From Chlorobaculum sp. (GTDB lineage: Bacteria > Bacteroidota > Chlorobiia > Chlorobiales > Chlorobiaceae), in contig JAAXWU010000003.1 in assembly GCA_013334855.1 (NCBI GenBank), forward strand, positions 1 through 48,606: a DNA stretch of 48,606 bases, written 5' to 3'. The position numbers were made by a program, and so were the translations under genes. The notes under the pieces are model-generated. The model searched no databases. It was not told the origin of the DNA and was given only the letters and a program-made list of their open reading frames with translations. Position 1 is the stretch's first letter, and each line of letters opens with the position of its first letter. This document shows positions 17,440 through 26,064 of this stretch, one piece after another.

Positions 17440-17650
17440 CACTCCGCTCCCAGAATCATTATCGACGGGCCGTCACAATTCTGGATGATGATGCTTCTGT
17501 AGCCCCGCAGTCCGATGTATGCGCCGCACTGCATATCCCGGAGTTTTTTACGGAATTTTAATGTCGGGTTAAGTTCCGTTTAAGCGTTGCCGCCTTACCT
17601 TTATCATTGTGTAAGCTCTTTGTATTCAACGTTTAAACATTCGATTACCC

Positions 17651-18169
17651 ATGAACGCGACTCTGAAATCCCTCGCAACGCCGCTCGCCGCCGGAGCTTT
17701 TATCATTTCGGCGGTTACCGGTACCCTGATCTTTTTCGATGTGGAAATCGGCGCTGTCGAGCCGGTGCACAAGTGGCTGAGCTTGCTTCTGCTTGGCGGC
17801 ATTGCGCTCCACATGCTCTCGCATTGGAACGCCTTCAGCGGCTATTTTTCAAGAAAACCCGCGCTGGCCGTGATGGGAATGGCTCTCGCCGTAGCCGGCG
17901 GCTCGATGCTGCCGGTGTTCGGCGAAGAGGAGGAGGGCGAAAAACGCAACGCCAAAGCAGCCGTGCACGCGCTTGAAGCGACCTCGCTCGAAACTGTGGC
18001 GCAAGTCGTTAAAAGCCGTCCAGAGGAGTTGACCGTGCGTCTTAAAGCGGCGGGCATCAGTGTGAACAGCCCATCCGCAACCATCACCGACATCGCCAGA
18101 AGCAACGGAAAGGAGAGCGCGGAGGTGCTTGGCGCGATACTCGGCGATCAGGGTGAGCCGAGGGATTGA
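17651..18169 (+). CDS. DUF4405-type small membrane protein
   Basis: A protein of 172 residues. Three hydrophobic segments lie near residues 10-30, 42-60 and 74-94, with His in EPVHKWLSLLLLGGIALHMLSHWN, which resembles the DUF4405/cytochrome b561-like four-helix family and could bind heme. The C-terminal 70 residues are soluble and helical, like a small SAM/helix-hairpin domain. No partner gene identifies its job. A hairpin followed by T-rich sequence at 18348-18392 can end its transcript. Confidence 0.65.
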   Translation: MNATLKSLATPLAAGAFIISAVTGTLIFFDVEIGAVEPVHKWLSLLLLGGIALHMLSHWNAFSGYFSRKPALAVMGMALAVAGGSMLPVFGEEEEGEKRNAKAAVHALEATSLETVAQVVKSRPEELTVRLKAAGISVNSPSATITDIARSNGKESAEVLGAILGDQGEPRD

Positions 18170-18315
18170 GAAGAACGACGCATGATGACGATGCAGCGTG
18201 GAAACCGGTTGATGAAAAGCGATTCGTGTTTGTCGAGGTTCGTTTTGGAATGGTCGGTGGCAAGCACTGGATGCTGATTACGCAGTGCATTCCTCCCGGC
18301 GAAGCGATTTTATGA
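18166..18315 (+). CDS. Possible 49-residue hypothetical protein
   Basis: An open frame from a TTG overlapping the previous stop codes a plausible protein-like string (WKPVDEKRFVFVEVRFGMVG, then KHWMLITQCIPPGEAIL). It has ordinary residue composition but no recognised family and no ATG. It may be a remnant of a longer gene. Low confidence. Confidence 0.25.
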   Translation: MRRTTHDDDAAWKPVDEKRFVFVEVRFGMVGGKHWMLITQCIPPGEAIL

Positions 18316-18347
18316 CGTGGTGCTGAAATGTTTTGAAGAATGTTGAC

Positions 18348-18392
18348 ATGGCCGCCGGGCTGATTGTACTCAGTCCGGCGGCCATTTTATTT
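18348..18392 (+). terminator. Hairpin with T-rich tail after the DUF4405 gene
   Basis: ATGGCCGCCGG at 18348-18358 pairs with CCGGCGGCCAT at 18375-18385 around a 16-base loop and is followed by TTTATTTC on the plus strand. It lies about 60 bases beyond the end of the convergent NACHT-lectin gene, so it may serve either strand. Confidence 0.5.
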
Positions 18393-18446
18393 CAGGTTGA
18401 TGAAAAGGCGAGAGCGTATTTATGAGATGTTATGAGGTATGCACGC

Positions 18447-21296
18447 TCAGGATTCGGAAACAGGGCGCACAACGCGAAAACCAACACTAATCCCCCTACC
18501 GACGGGAACGCCTCTGACGCGAGCAGAACAGCGCAGCAAAACAGGTTCGACACCCCACGAACCACCGCGCAAAGCACGGGCATCACGGTCTTTGTCGATA
18601 CCAAATGAATTCTCCATCCACTCCCACACGTTTCCAGCCATATCATACAGCCCGGTTGGCGTTGCGCCTTTCGGATAGCGCCCTACAGTCGTCGTAGTTC
18701 CTTCATTGTTATCAAAACTCGCATGGCGTCTGGTGGGTGGATCGTTGCCCCACGGATAGGTGCGTCCTTCGCTTCCAGCAGCGGCAAACTCCCACTCGAT
18801 TTCCGTTGGCAACCGGTACAAGCTGGTCTCTTTGCCGCTACTCTCAAGAAGTGACAGCCACAAACAGTAAGCTGTTGCCGCATACCAGCTCACGCCGACC
18901 ACCGGCTGATCGTCGCCACCGAATTTGCGGTTTTCATCGAATTCCGATTTGAACAGGGAAGCCATATCCTTTTTACGTTGCAGGTATTCACTGAATCCGT
19001 TCACTCTGGAATTGACAGCGAACCGCCGTAGGGTATCGGCAAACCTTTCTGCAGGCAATGCCCTGTCAATGCCCTTAACAATTCCATGCCGCAGATAGCT
19101 GATAAAGCGGCGGTACTGACGGTTCGTAACTGGGCATTTTGCGAAATAGATATTGGAAACAGATTCTTCTGTTCCAGAAACCGAATATCTGAATGTGCCG
19201 CCTCGGATGAGGATATATTCAGCACTATACTCGAATAAATAACGAAATGAAGATGGTAAACTGGCGAGTGAAATACGGGTAGCCTCGACAGGAAAAGTTC
19301 GATTGGCAGGATCGAGAGCGATTAGTACCGCTTCGGCGCGAGAGATAATATCCCGATTTTTGGCCAGTTTACAATCGATGAAAGCCCTGATGGAAGGCAT
19401 AGCCGCTTCCTGTCCAATCAAGTATAGACAGTCGAGCGCCAGCCGCAGCCGAACTTCCGTTGACGCCGGGTCGAGCAGTCGTTCGCATAACGAGGTCACT
19501 TGCTTCTGCGGAGCCTCGTCGATGATGTAGCCAAGCAGGCGCCACTGGTCGCTCGAAAGTGGCTCGTCGTTAACACTTCTAACAATCCTGTCCATCAGGT
19601 AATCGAACTGCTCGGCGTTGCTTCGGGCGATAAAAAACCTGATCGGTTCGTTCCACCAGTTTTCTCCGAACACCGGTATCAGCTCATCTATAAAACCGAG
19701 GCTGCGCCCACATAATTTGAGCAGTTCCGTGCCCGCAAGGTATTCCCGGAAAGTCTTGTGCCGAAACAGGTAATGATCGCCATTCTTTGCCAGCACACCT
19801 GCACGATTCATCAAATGCTCACAGTACTGAGTGGCATCTGGCGGCGTGAATTGCCGACTTGTAAAGCTGGCAAGCTCCAGCTCCATTTTTCTGTGCATCA
19901 CGCTCAACTCAGCCTCGTCGTTCTTCAGCTCCTTCTGCATCCACCAGGCAACAGGCGCAAGCACTCTGCGCCCTTGCTCAGCCTTCAAAGGAGCCGGAAT
20001 ATCTTTCTGTTTGTCGCGATACTGAAGCATGTAATCGAGCGAGGAAGCGTACAGCTCGATCCTGTCGGATGGCAGATATTCGTTCTCTTTCCAGATCAGC
20101 GCCATGAGCTGAAGAATCATCGGAATACCGGCAAGCTGGCGAAGCACGAGGTTTTTCTCCTCCTTCAGAACGGCAATGATCCGGTCGCCTTTGAGTTTCG
20201 CCTCCTGCTTTTTCTTTTGCCGCCAGCTTTTTTCATCCTCGCTCGCCCCGCGTTCATCGTTCAGGAAGGCTGCCTCGAACCAGCCGCGTAAAAACGTCTC
20301 TTGTTGTTTCGGCGAAAAATCGAGGATTTCAGCTCGCTTGTGCCGGGAATGGAGCGTAATGTCAAGACCTCGTTCATCATCGAAACCGTAGCCGGTAAAA
20401 CGAGAACTCACCACAAAGTTGCCTTTTGCAGTACCGGTCAATCTGAGGTCGATCCATCGGCAAGCTTGTTCTCTTTCGATGGGATCGCTGATTTCATCGA
20501 GACCATCGAGCAGCACCAGCGACGGAGCCTCCAGCCACATGTCGAACAGTGCTGCATCGATGTCAAGGTCGTGGCTTTTTGCGTGACGCGCAAGATTGCC
20601 GGAAAGCGTCGCGCTTCGGTCGAGTTCACGAAGCGGCAGATAAAACACGTTCGGTAGACTTGAAAATCCGAGTCTGCCGCACTGGTTGCCGTCAAGTGCG
20701 CAGAGGGCATAGTATTGCAACAGGGTTGTCTTGCCCGCTCCCGGATCGCCAAAAACAAGCAGCAGTCGCCTGCCATTACGAAATGCCCGCGTCATTACTT
20801 CATCCGGCAACCCTTCGCTTCTCGATTCTTTCAAGATATCTGTGTCCACATCACCATTGCCGCTTTCGATTCCTTCCGAAAACCGGAGCTTCACAAAGGT
20901 GCCATCATCCATATCAACCGAAATATTCCGAATCCCGCCCGGCAATCCCGGCATTCCGATCTTGCCGAGCATCTCTTTGATGAAATCACGATAACGTTGT
21001 GACTTTTTTCTGTCTGCCAGTTTTTGCTTGCCCCAATTCAGATACAATGGTATAAATATTCCTGAGAGTATGGCAACAAATGCCGGAGCTGTCCAGTATT
21101 TCAGGCTGAAGAATGAATCTTGTGCAGGCGTGGGTTGACTCGCGGGCGAAACCGATTTCGATAGGGCAGCAATCTGCCTATTCTCCTTCGACGATTCCGC
21201 ACCATGAGCAATGCGAGCCGTGCTGCCCGAAACCGTGAGCATCAGCATAAGCGCCAAGGCAAAGCGAACAATGCGCCGAAAAATGAGGAAAACCAT
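18447..21296 (-). CDS. Membrane-anchored NACHT NTPase with C-terminal FGE/C-type-lectin domain
   Basis: A protein of 949 residues. Order: a signal-like hydrophobic start (residues 8-24), a transmembrane helix near 69-87 ([15 protein letters not shown]), a NACHT NTPase with Walker A GDPGAGKT at 183-190 and Walker [11 protein letters not shown] at 260-269, helical repeats, and an FGE-sulfatase domain from about 690 to the end ([42 protein letters not shown]). The first active-site Cys of true formylglycine-generating enzymes is missing after RGGSW, so the domain is probably a ligand-binding C-type lectin. The tail at 908-949 resembles a diversity-generating-retroelement variable region. NACHT proteins often act in phage defence or signalling. 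No start-site Shine-Dalgarno is evident. Confidence 0.88.
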   Translation of the reverse strand: MVFLIFRRIVRFALALMLMLTVSGSTARIAHGAESSKENRQIAALSKSVSPASQPTPAQDSFFSLKYWTAPAFVAILSGIFIPLYLNWGKQKLADRKKSQRYRDFIKEMLGKIGMPGLPGGIRNISVDMDDGTFVKLRFSEGIESGNGDVDTDILKESRSEGLPDEVMTRAFRNGRRLLLVFGDPGAGKTTLLQYYALCALDGNQCGRLGFSSLPNVFYLPLRELDRSATLSGNLARHAKSHDLDIDAALFDMWLEAPSLVLLDGLDEISDPIEREQACRWIDLRLTGTAKGNFVVSSRFTGYGFDDERGLDITLHSRHKRAEILDFSPKQQETFLRGWFEAAFLNDERGASEDEKSWRQKKKQEAKLKGDRIIAVLKEEKNLVLRQLAGIPMILQLMALIWKENEYLPSDRIELYASSLDYMLQYRDKQKDIPAPLKAEQGRRVLAPVAWWMQKELKNDEAELSVMHRKMELELASFTSRQFTPPDATQYCEHLMNRAGVLAKNGDHYLFRHKTFREYLAGTELLKLCGRSLGFIDELIPVFGENWWNEPIRFFIARSNAEQFDYLMDRIVRSVNDEPLSSDQWRLLGYIIDEAPQKQVTSLCERLLDPASTEVRLRLALDCLYLIGQEAAMPSIRAFIDCKLAKNRDIISRAEAVLIALDPANRTFPVEATRISLASLPSSFRYLFEYSAEYILIRGGTFRYSVSGTEESVSNIYFAKCPVTNRQYRRFISYLRHGIVKGIDRALPAERFADTLRRFAVNSRVNGFSEYLQRKKDMASLFKSEFDENRKFGGDDQPVVGVSWYAATAYCLWLSLLESSGKETSLYRLPTEIEWEFAAAGSEGRTYPWGNDPPTRRHASFDNNEGTTTTVGRYPKGATPTGLYDMAGNVWEWMENSFGIDKDRDARALRGGSWGVEPVLLRCSARVRGVPVGRGISVGFRVVRPVSES
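18474..18557 (-). other. Candidate variable region at the 3' end of the NACHT-lectin gene
   Basis: Between the conserved RGGSW and GFRV blocks the codons expected in fixed relatives to be Asn-rich (AAC/AAT) read GGT GTC GAA ... GTC, GGC, GTT, GTC, GGT, ATT, AGT: mixed first and second positions with T or C third positions. That is the pattern left by adenine-specific mutagenic retrohoming. No template repeat or reverse transcriptase is visible in the window. Confidence 0.4.
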
Positions 21297-21459
21297 ATAA
21301 TTCGTACCGTTGAAATGTTGGGGAGTACCGGAACGAAAAACAGCCTGTTCGGAAACAAGCGATGTGCTGTCAGGTCAAACGCGACGCAATACAGCAATGC
21401 CGTTGGGTTGGGCTGTATGCCTTGCTAAAAGAATAAAATAGCGTAAAATCGCTACACAA

Positions 21460-21490
21460 AAAAGCCTGCCGAGAGCTTCGGCAGGCTTTT
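21460..21490 (-). terminator. Strong bidirectional terminator hairpin, originally behind csmD
   Basis: AAAAGCCTGCCGA at 21460-21472 pairs perfectly with TCGGCAGGCTTTT at 21478-21490. Read on the minus strand the T-tract is six long, so it fits the end of the csmD transcript, now 0.65 kb away because a group II intron lies between. Confidence 0.8.
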
Positions 21491-21495
21491 GCGTT

Positions 21496-22103
21496 GTGCG
21501 CCCAGCATGGGCGCAATCTTGGAGGTGGAAGTCCTCCCGTGAGTAGACCACAGCGAACGAAGTGAAGCGCAACTGCATGAGGGCGACCGATTGTGGGGAG
21601 GAAGCGTGGAGCGAAACCGCGAGCCGATGGACAAGAACCGGATAGAAGGCGGCGCCGAACAGGGCGAGCAGGCAACGAACTGCAAAGCTCTCGTGGTCAA
21701 GGTTCAGGCGGCGTAAATCCGGCGGTTGTGCGGGGAGCTCTCGCCTTATGCCTGAAAGGGCGACGGTGCAAGCCGGAGCGAGAAGTCAGCAGAGGCCATA
21801 GTAGCTCTCCGTCAGGGAGCGAAGGGCTGAAGGAGTTGGAGAGGAAACGCCTGTTCTCAGAACTGGATGTCTCAGATGTTCACGAGAGTGAAGCTCGCCG
21901 ACAAAACCGGAAGGGTGAAGCCCGGAAGGCCAAGGCAGTGAGAAACCGGGGATGGCGATACAGGGAGAAAGTGAACTCAGGGGTCGGATCGGGAGAAACA
22001 CAAGACCGACTACCTCAACAACTTCAACCGCCCGGTGCGGACCCGCATGCCGGGTGGTGTGGGAGGGGAACGGTCAGACATCCTGACCGTCCCCTATCCC
22101 GAT
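21496..22103 (+). mobile_element. ORF-less group IIC intron
   Basis: About 608 bases with group IIC features. The 5' end is GTGCGCCCAGCATGGGCGCA, matching the start of the Oceanobacillus iheyensis IIC intron type. An internal AGAAGTCAGCAGAGGCCATAG block (21783-21803) fits domain III. Domain V is the hairpin at 22025-22061 ending in GGGTGGTGTG. Domain VI pairs GGGGAACGGTCAG with CTGACCGTCCCC and leaves an unpaired A at 22096, eight bases from the 3' end CCCGAT. No reverse transcriptase frame is present; domain IV is short. It lies five bases after a terminator hairpin, the usual IIC target. A 222-residue open frame across it is not a gene. Confidence 0.85.
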
Positions 22104-22134
22104 CAGTGGATCGGAATCCGTTGCAGCTTTCAGT

Positions 22135-22494
22135 TCAGGCTTTCTTGCACGGGAAGATTCCGCAGACGATGTTCGAGGCGGTGTTGATGCCTGACTGGGC
22201 GACCGAAACCGCCGAGTTGACCACGGCTCCGGCCAGATTGACCACCGCGCCGCCGAGTTGACCCACGGGTCCGGTTAAACTTCCGGCGGCGTCGGTCAAG
22301 GTTTTCACCGACGAACCGATGATGTCCGTCACGCCCTGTGCGGCGTTCGTGATGGTCGGTACTGCCGACTGGATGGCGTTCGAAACCAGGTTGAGCTGGT
22401 TGACGCCAAGTTCGGTGACGCTTTTCACCGCGAAGTCAAACGACTTCATCGTGTCGATTTTTGCTTCTTCTGCTTTTTTTACCTCTTCTGCCAT
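22135..22494 (-). CDS. csmD: Chlorosome envelope protein, CsmC/CsmD family (probably CsmD)
   Basis: A protein of 119 residues after an AAGGAG ribosome site six bases before the ATG. A short charged start (MAEEVKKAEEAKIDTMKSFD) leads into an amphipathic, Ala/Val/Gly-rich body (GGAVVNLAGAVVNSAVSV) ending CGIFPCKKA. This is the look of the CsmC/CsmD proteins that sit in the lipid monolayer envelope of the chlorosome, the bacteriochlorophyll antenna. CsmD of Chlorobaculum tepidum is about 113 residues. It is placed 212 bases behind csmE, as expected. The CsmD name rather than CsmC or CsmH is inferred from size and neighbours. A group IIC intron now separates it from its terminator. Confidence 0.7.
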   Translation of the reverse strand: MAEEVKKAEEAKIDTMKSFDFAVKSVTELGVNQLNLVSNAIQSAVPTITNAAQGVTDIIGSSVKTLTDAAGSLTGPVGQLGGAVVNLAGAVVNSAVSVAQSGINTASNIVCGIFPCKKA

Positions 22495-22658
22495 GATGGT
22501 CTCCTTTGTTTTGATATTGAGTGTATCCGTCGTGAATTTCTGCCTGTCCGGCGCTCTCGGTAAATCAAGCGTTCCGTTCAATGCCGACGCTCAGGGGGTA
22601 TCCGTGAAAATGTACTCATTCGCGGAGCAGCCTTCAAACGGCGGCAGACAGGGAAACA

Positions 22659-22683
22659 AAAAAAGGGCTTTCAGGCCCTTCTT
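22659..22683 (-). terminator. Terminator after csmE
   Basis: Read on the minus strand, AAGGGC-ctgaaa-GCCCTT is followed by a run of T (22659-22665). It lies 25 to 45 bases after the csmE stop, so csmD is probably read through only partly or from its own promoter. Confidence 0.7.
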
Positions 22684-22706
22684 TTGCTTACTACTTTTTT
22701 TTTCGA

Positions 22707-22955
22707 TCAGTCCTGAAAGCGGCTTTTCACCTCTTTGGTCGGGGTGGCATAGCCGGAAAACTTCGGGGAGGATCCTTTCAGTCCAGCGCTTCCGCCATAC
22801 AGATGCGGGTAAGCATTCGCGCCGAGCCGCTTGGTGGTTTTGCCGATATTCTCAAGGGCGTCACCGACTACCCACCAGTGGCCATCGATAAAGACCTCTA
22901 CAAACCTGCCATAGGCTTCAGCGCCCTGGACGAACGCTCCTGCTGGGTTGTTCAT
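22707..22955 (-). CDS. csmE: Chlorosome envelope protein E
   Basis: An 82-residue precursor of the CsmA/CsmE family. MNNPAGAFVQGAEAYGRFVE then DGHWWVVGDALENIGKTTKR gives the amphipathic helix with the conserved His of the baseplate bacteriochlorophyll a binder CsmA; NAYPHLYGG marks CsmE. In CsmA the C-terminal about 20 residues are cut off on maturation; here the matching tail is GYATPTKEVKSRF. CsmE is a minor envelope protein related to the baseplate. AAGGA lies about nine bases before the ATG. A terminator follows it, then csmD. Confidence 0.93.
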   Translation of the reverse strand: MNNPAGAFVQGAEAYGRFVEVFIDGHWWVVGDALENIGKTTKRLGANAYPHLYGGSAGLKGSSPKFSGYATPTKEVKSRFQD

Positions 22956-23049
22956 GGTGAAAATTCCTTGTTATTGAATGGTCATAATTTAACGCAAGTT
23001 AAAAAAAATAATGTACCGGCGCAACAAACATTCGTCTGTGTTTTACCGG

Positions 23050-23412
23050 TCAGCTCAACATGCGCAGGCACATGAGCAACTCCTGGCCGCCGAATGGCTT
23101 TTTGAGCGTGGCATTGGCCCCGACGGCATCGGCGAGCAGCAGGAAGTTTTCCGGTCCGGCTTTTCCTCCGCCCGAAATGGCCAGAATTTTCATCTCAGGA
23201 TTGATCCTGCGTATCTCCATGATGGTTTCGATGCCCTCTTTTTCGGGCATGATCAAGTCGGTGATGATGATCGAGATGTCTTTTTCCTGCTGAAGTTTTT
23301 TCAGCCCTTCAGCGCCATTCTCCGCTTCGGATACTGCGTAGTTTTCCTTCTTCAGCGTCGTGGCTATGAACTTCCTGACGGAAGGATCGTCGTCGATGAC
23401 AAGTATTTTCAT
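23050..23412 (-). CDS. Stand-alone response regulator receiver protein
   Basis: A CheY-like single receiver domain of 120 residues. The acidic pair is IDDDPS, the phospho-acceptor Asp is in IITDLIMPEKEGI (about residue 52), and the conserved Lys is in LKKPFGG. No output domain is present. Its ATG overlaps the stop of the hybrid kinase as ATGA, so kinase and receiver are made together. It shares EKEGI and AISGGG motifs with the second receiver at 25.6 kb. Confidence 0.9.
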   Translation of the reverse strand: MKILVIDDDPSVRKFIATTLKKENYAVSEAENGAEGLKKLQQEKDISIIITDLIMPEKEGIETIMEIRRINPEMKILAISGGGKAGPENFLLLADAVGANATLKKPFGGQELLMCLRMLS

Positions 23413-25487
23413 ATTTCTTTCTGGGGGTTGGTTGATGAGAGTACTTCATGGATGGCCGAGGCCAGTTGCGCGAGCTTGACCGGTTTTTTCAGCAAGCGAT
23501 GGATGCCGTAATGCCGCAATGGCGTATCGTGGTCGAGGACTTTGCCGTATCCGGTCATCAGAATGACGGGGATCGATGGCGAAATTTTATGAAGTTCGGT
23601 GGTTAGCTGGAGGCCGGTCATATCAGGCATGGTGAGGTCGGTGATGACCAGGTCGAACTTGTCCGGCTGTTCTCTGAAAATTTTCAGAGCCTCGGTCGGA
23701 GATTTTTCGGCGTGGATATTGTAGCCGAGCTTGGTCATCATGATCGTCACCATGTGAATCGCCGCCGGTTCGTCGTCGATAAAGAGCACATTGGCAGCCT
23801 GTTTGGCCACCGCCACCGGAGCGGGCTTATCCTCTTTTCTGGCGATGGTTTTTTTCTCGATAACTGGCAGATAGACATGAAATGTCGAGCCTTTGCCCTG
23901 ATTGCTTTCGACGCTGAGCTGTCCGCTGGCGGCGGTGATGATGCCGTGGACGACCGACAGGCCGAGTCCCGCGCCTTTTTCAATCGATTTGGTGGTGAAG
24001 AAGGGCTCGAAAATACGCTCAATGGTCAAGTCATCCATGCCGGTGCCCGTATCGGAAATGGTCAGATCGACGTATTCGCCAGCTGGCAGCTTCGGCATGG
24101 CCGATGGCAGGCTGGCGCTGGCGCTGATCTCTCTGAGGCCGATTCTGAGCGTTCCGCCGGTTTGCTCCATCGCGTGGAAGGCGTTGGTGCAGAGATTGAC
24201 GACGACCTGGTGCATCTGGTTCGGGTCGGCCAGAATTTTTCGGCACGAATGGTCGATATACTCTTCGATGATGATCGTCGCGGGGATCGATGGACGTAAA
24301 AGCAGGATGGCTTCGTCGATGATCGCCTGCATGCTCACGGGTTCGATTTTGCCTTCTTCCGCCCGGCTGAAGGTCAGGATTTGCGCGACGAGCTTTTGCG
24401 CGCGTTCGGCGGCCAGCAAGATTTCAGCGAAGAATTCATGCATCGGGTCGTCGTCGGCGAGGGAGGAGAGCCCCATTTCAGCGTAACCGAGAATCGGCGT
24501 CAGGATGTTGTTGAAATCATGGGCGATGCCTCCCGCGAGGGTGCCGATGGTTTCGAGCCGCTGCGATTTGCGCAATTGCAGTTCGAGGCGGCGAGCTTCT
24601 TCGAGGCTGGTGATCCGGTCGGTCACTTCGCACAGCATCCCTTCGATGCCGTTATAGCTCCCGTCGTTCGAGAACAGTGATCTCATGTGATCTTCGATCC
24701 AGCGCGGTTCACCCTCAGGAGTGACTATCCGGTAAACCAGCGTTCGGGATTGACAGGATTCCCTGAGTTTGCTGTACGCCTCGGCCACCATGTGCCGGTC
24801 ATCCTGGTGAATCATGGAGAGGGTGTTGAGCAGCGGCGCGCCATGATGCTCTGAGGCAAGGGCTTGCAGAAATGCGGGCGGTTTGGTGCGAATGCTGGTT
24901 TGACCAGCGGCGTCGATGCGGTAAATCGCGCCGGGAATATTGTCGATCAGCGCCAGCAGCTCCTCCTGCGCTTTTTTTATCAGCGCCTCGCTATTGTCGC
25001 CACCACTCGCGGCGGCCTGTCGTGAACCGGTCAGCCACAGCGGCTTGCCGTTCTCTTCGCGCCGGGTGATCCTGCCGCGGTCGAGCACTCTGATCCATTC
25101 GCCATTTTTGTGGCGAACGCGCAGGTTGAGTTCAAGAGATTCCGCGCCACTCTCAAGTAACGCTGCCATCGATTGCGTGACCGGGCCGAGATCGTCCGGG
25201 TGGCACAGTTCACGCCACTGGTCAATCGTCAGCGTATCGAAGTCACCGGGGGCGTGACCGGTGATGGCCGCCCACTGACGGTCGATATGAATCGTTTGGT
25301 TCTCGATATTCCACTCCCAGCACCCCGTACGGGCCGATTCGAGCGCCGTTGCCAGCGCGTTCGCCCTCTGTTCGGCAAGCGAAGCTCTGCGTTCGAGCAG
25401 GGCGATCTTCTGCCCGAGCGACTCCACAGCCTCTTCGGAGACTCTGAGGTCTGCGCCTTCCGGCGAATCAGGTTTGTAACTGTCCAT
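23409..25487 (-). CDS. PAS-domain hybrid histidine kinase with receiver
   Basis: A protein of 692 residues without transmembrane segments, hence cytoplasmic. A coiled-coil start (residues 20-45) is followed by two PAS domains (WEWNIENQTIHIDRQW; AIYRIDAAGQTSIR), a HisKA domain with the H-box AHDFNNILTPILGYAE of the NtrB-like type, an HATPase (NLCTNAFHAM, SDTGTGMD, FFTTKSIEKGAGLGLSVV) and a C-terminal receiver (FIDDEP, ITDLTMPDMTG, LLKKPV). The input signal is unknown. It lies between csmE and csmB and is bracketed by single-domain receivers, which hints at a phosphorelay. Confidence 0.93.
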   Translation of the reverse strand: MDSYKPDSPEGADLRVSEEAVESLGQKIALLERRASLAEQRANALATALESARTGCWEWNIENQTIHIDRQWAAITGHAPGDFDTLTIDQWRELCHPDDLGPVTQSMAALLESGAESLELNLRVRHKNGEWIRVLDRGRITRREENGKPLWLTGSRQAAASGGDNSEALIKKAQEELLALIDNIPGAIYRIDAAGQTSIRTKPPAFLQALASEHHGAPLLNTLSMIHQDDRHMVAEAYSKLRESCQSRTLVYRIVTPEGEPRWIEDHMRSLFSNDGSYNGIEGMLCEVTDRITSLEEARRLELQLRKSQRLETIGTLAGGIAHDFNNILTPILGYAEMGLSSLADDDPMHEFFAEILLAAERAQKLVAQILTFSRAEEGKIEPVSMQAIIDEAILLLRPSIPATIIIEEYIDHSCRKILADPNQMHQVVVNLCTNAFHAMEQTGGTLRIGLREISASASLPSAMPKLPAGEYVDLTISDTGTGMDDLTIERIFEPFFTTKSIEKGAGLGLSVVHGIITAASGQLSVESNQGKGSTFHVYLPVIEKKTIARKEDKPAPVAVAKQAANVLFIDDEPAAIHMVTIMMTKLGYNIHAEKSPTEALKIFREQPDKFDLVITDLTMPDMTGLQLTTELHKISPSIPVILMTGYGKVLDHDTPLRHYGIHRLLKKPVKLAQLASAIHEVLSSTNPQKEI

Positions 25488-25561
25488 TACTGATTGGTTG
25501 TTCCCTGGTGCAGTTCGCTGATGGATCGGTGTTTTGACTTGTCAAAACGAAACGATCCGCA

Positions 25562-25951
25562 TTATCGGTTCAGTTCGTCTATGATGCTCAAAAGTTCAAT
25601 GTTTTCGAACGGCTTGCACAACGTGGCGTCGGCCCCGACGGCTTTTGCCCGGTTGAGATAGTTTTCCGGAATGCTGATGCCGCCGCCCGAAATGGCGACC
25701 ACCTTGACCCACGGAAAATCTTTCCTGAGCTCGCTGATCGTCGCGATTCCCTCTTTTTCCGGCATCAGCAGATCGGTGACGACAATGCGAATCTCGGGCG
25801 TTTTTCTGAGAATCTGCAAACCCTCGTTGCCATTGGATGCCTGAATGGTGCTATAGCCATCTTCTTCAAGAATGTCGCAGATCAGTTGCCTTATATCTTC
25901 CTCATCCTCGATGACCAGAATAGGATCGTTGGTTTTCATGGCGCGTAGCAT
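25562..25951 (-). CDS. Stand-alone response regulator receiver protein
   Basis: A single CheY-like domain of about 129 residues (125 if started at the ATG at 25939). It has VIEDEED, the phospho-acceptor in VVTDLLMPEKEGIATI, and Lys in LCKPFEN. It is clearly a relative of the receiver at 23.05-23.41 kb, sharing MPEKEGI and AISGGG. It is read toward the hybrid kinase gene, 74 bases ahead of it, and is likely the first gene of that signalling unit. Confidence 0.88.
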   Translation of the reverse strand: MLRAMKTNDPILVIEDEEDIRQLICDILEEDGYSTIQASNGNEGLQILRKTPEIRIVVTDLLMPEKEGIATISELRKDFPWVKVVAISGGGISIPENYLNRAKAVGADATLCKPFENIELLSIIDELNR

Positions 25952-26064
25952 CTTCGATGTTATTCAGAAACCCTGCCTGAACGGTGAGGCAAGGGCCAAG
26001 CTGGGGGTCGAAATTACTTTATACAATATATGCTCACAAGATACACCTTTGTTTGAAAAAAAGA

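Noticed and set aside
17450-17490. Imperfect inverted repeat (CCAGAAT...ATTCTGG) after the sulfatase-fold gene
   Set aside because: Loose pairing and no T-tract; too weak to call a terminator.
21593-22261. 222-residue open frame across the group II intron and into csmD
   Set aside because: It runs through intron domains II-VI and antisense csmD; no reverse transcriptase or other motif.
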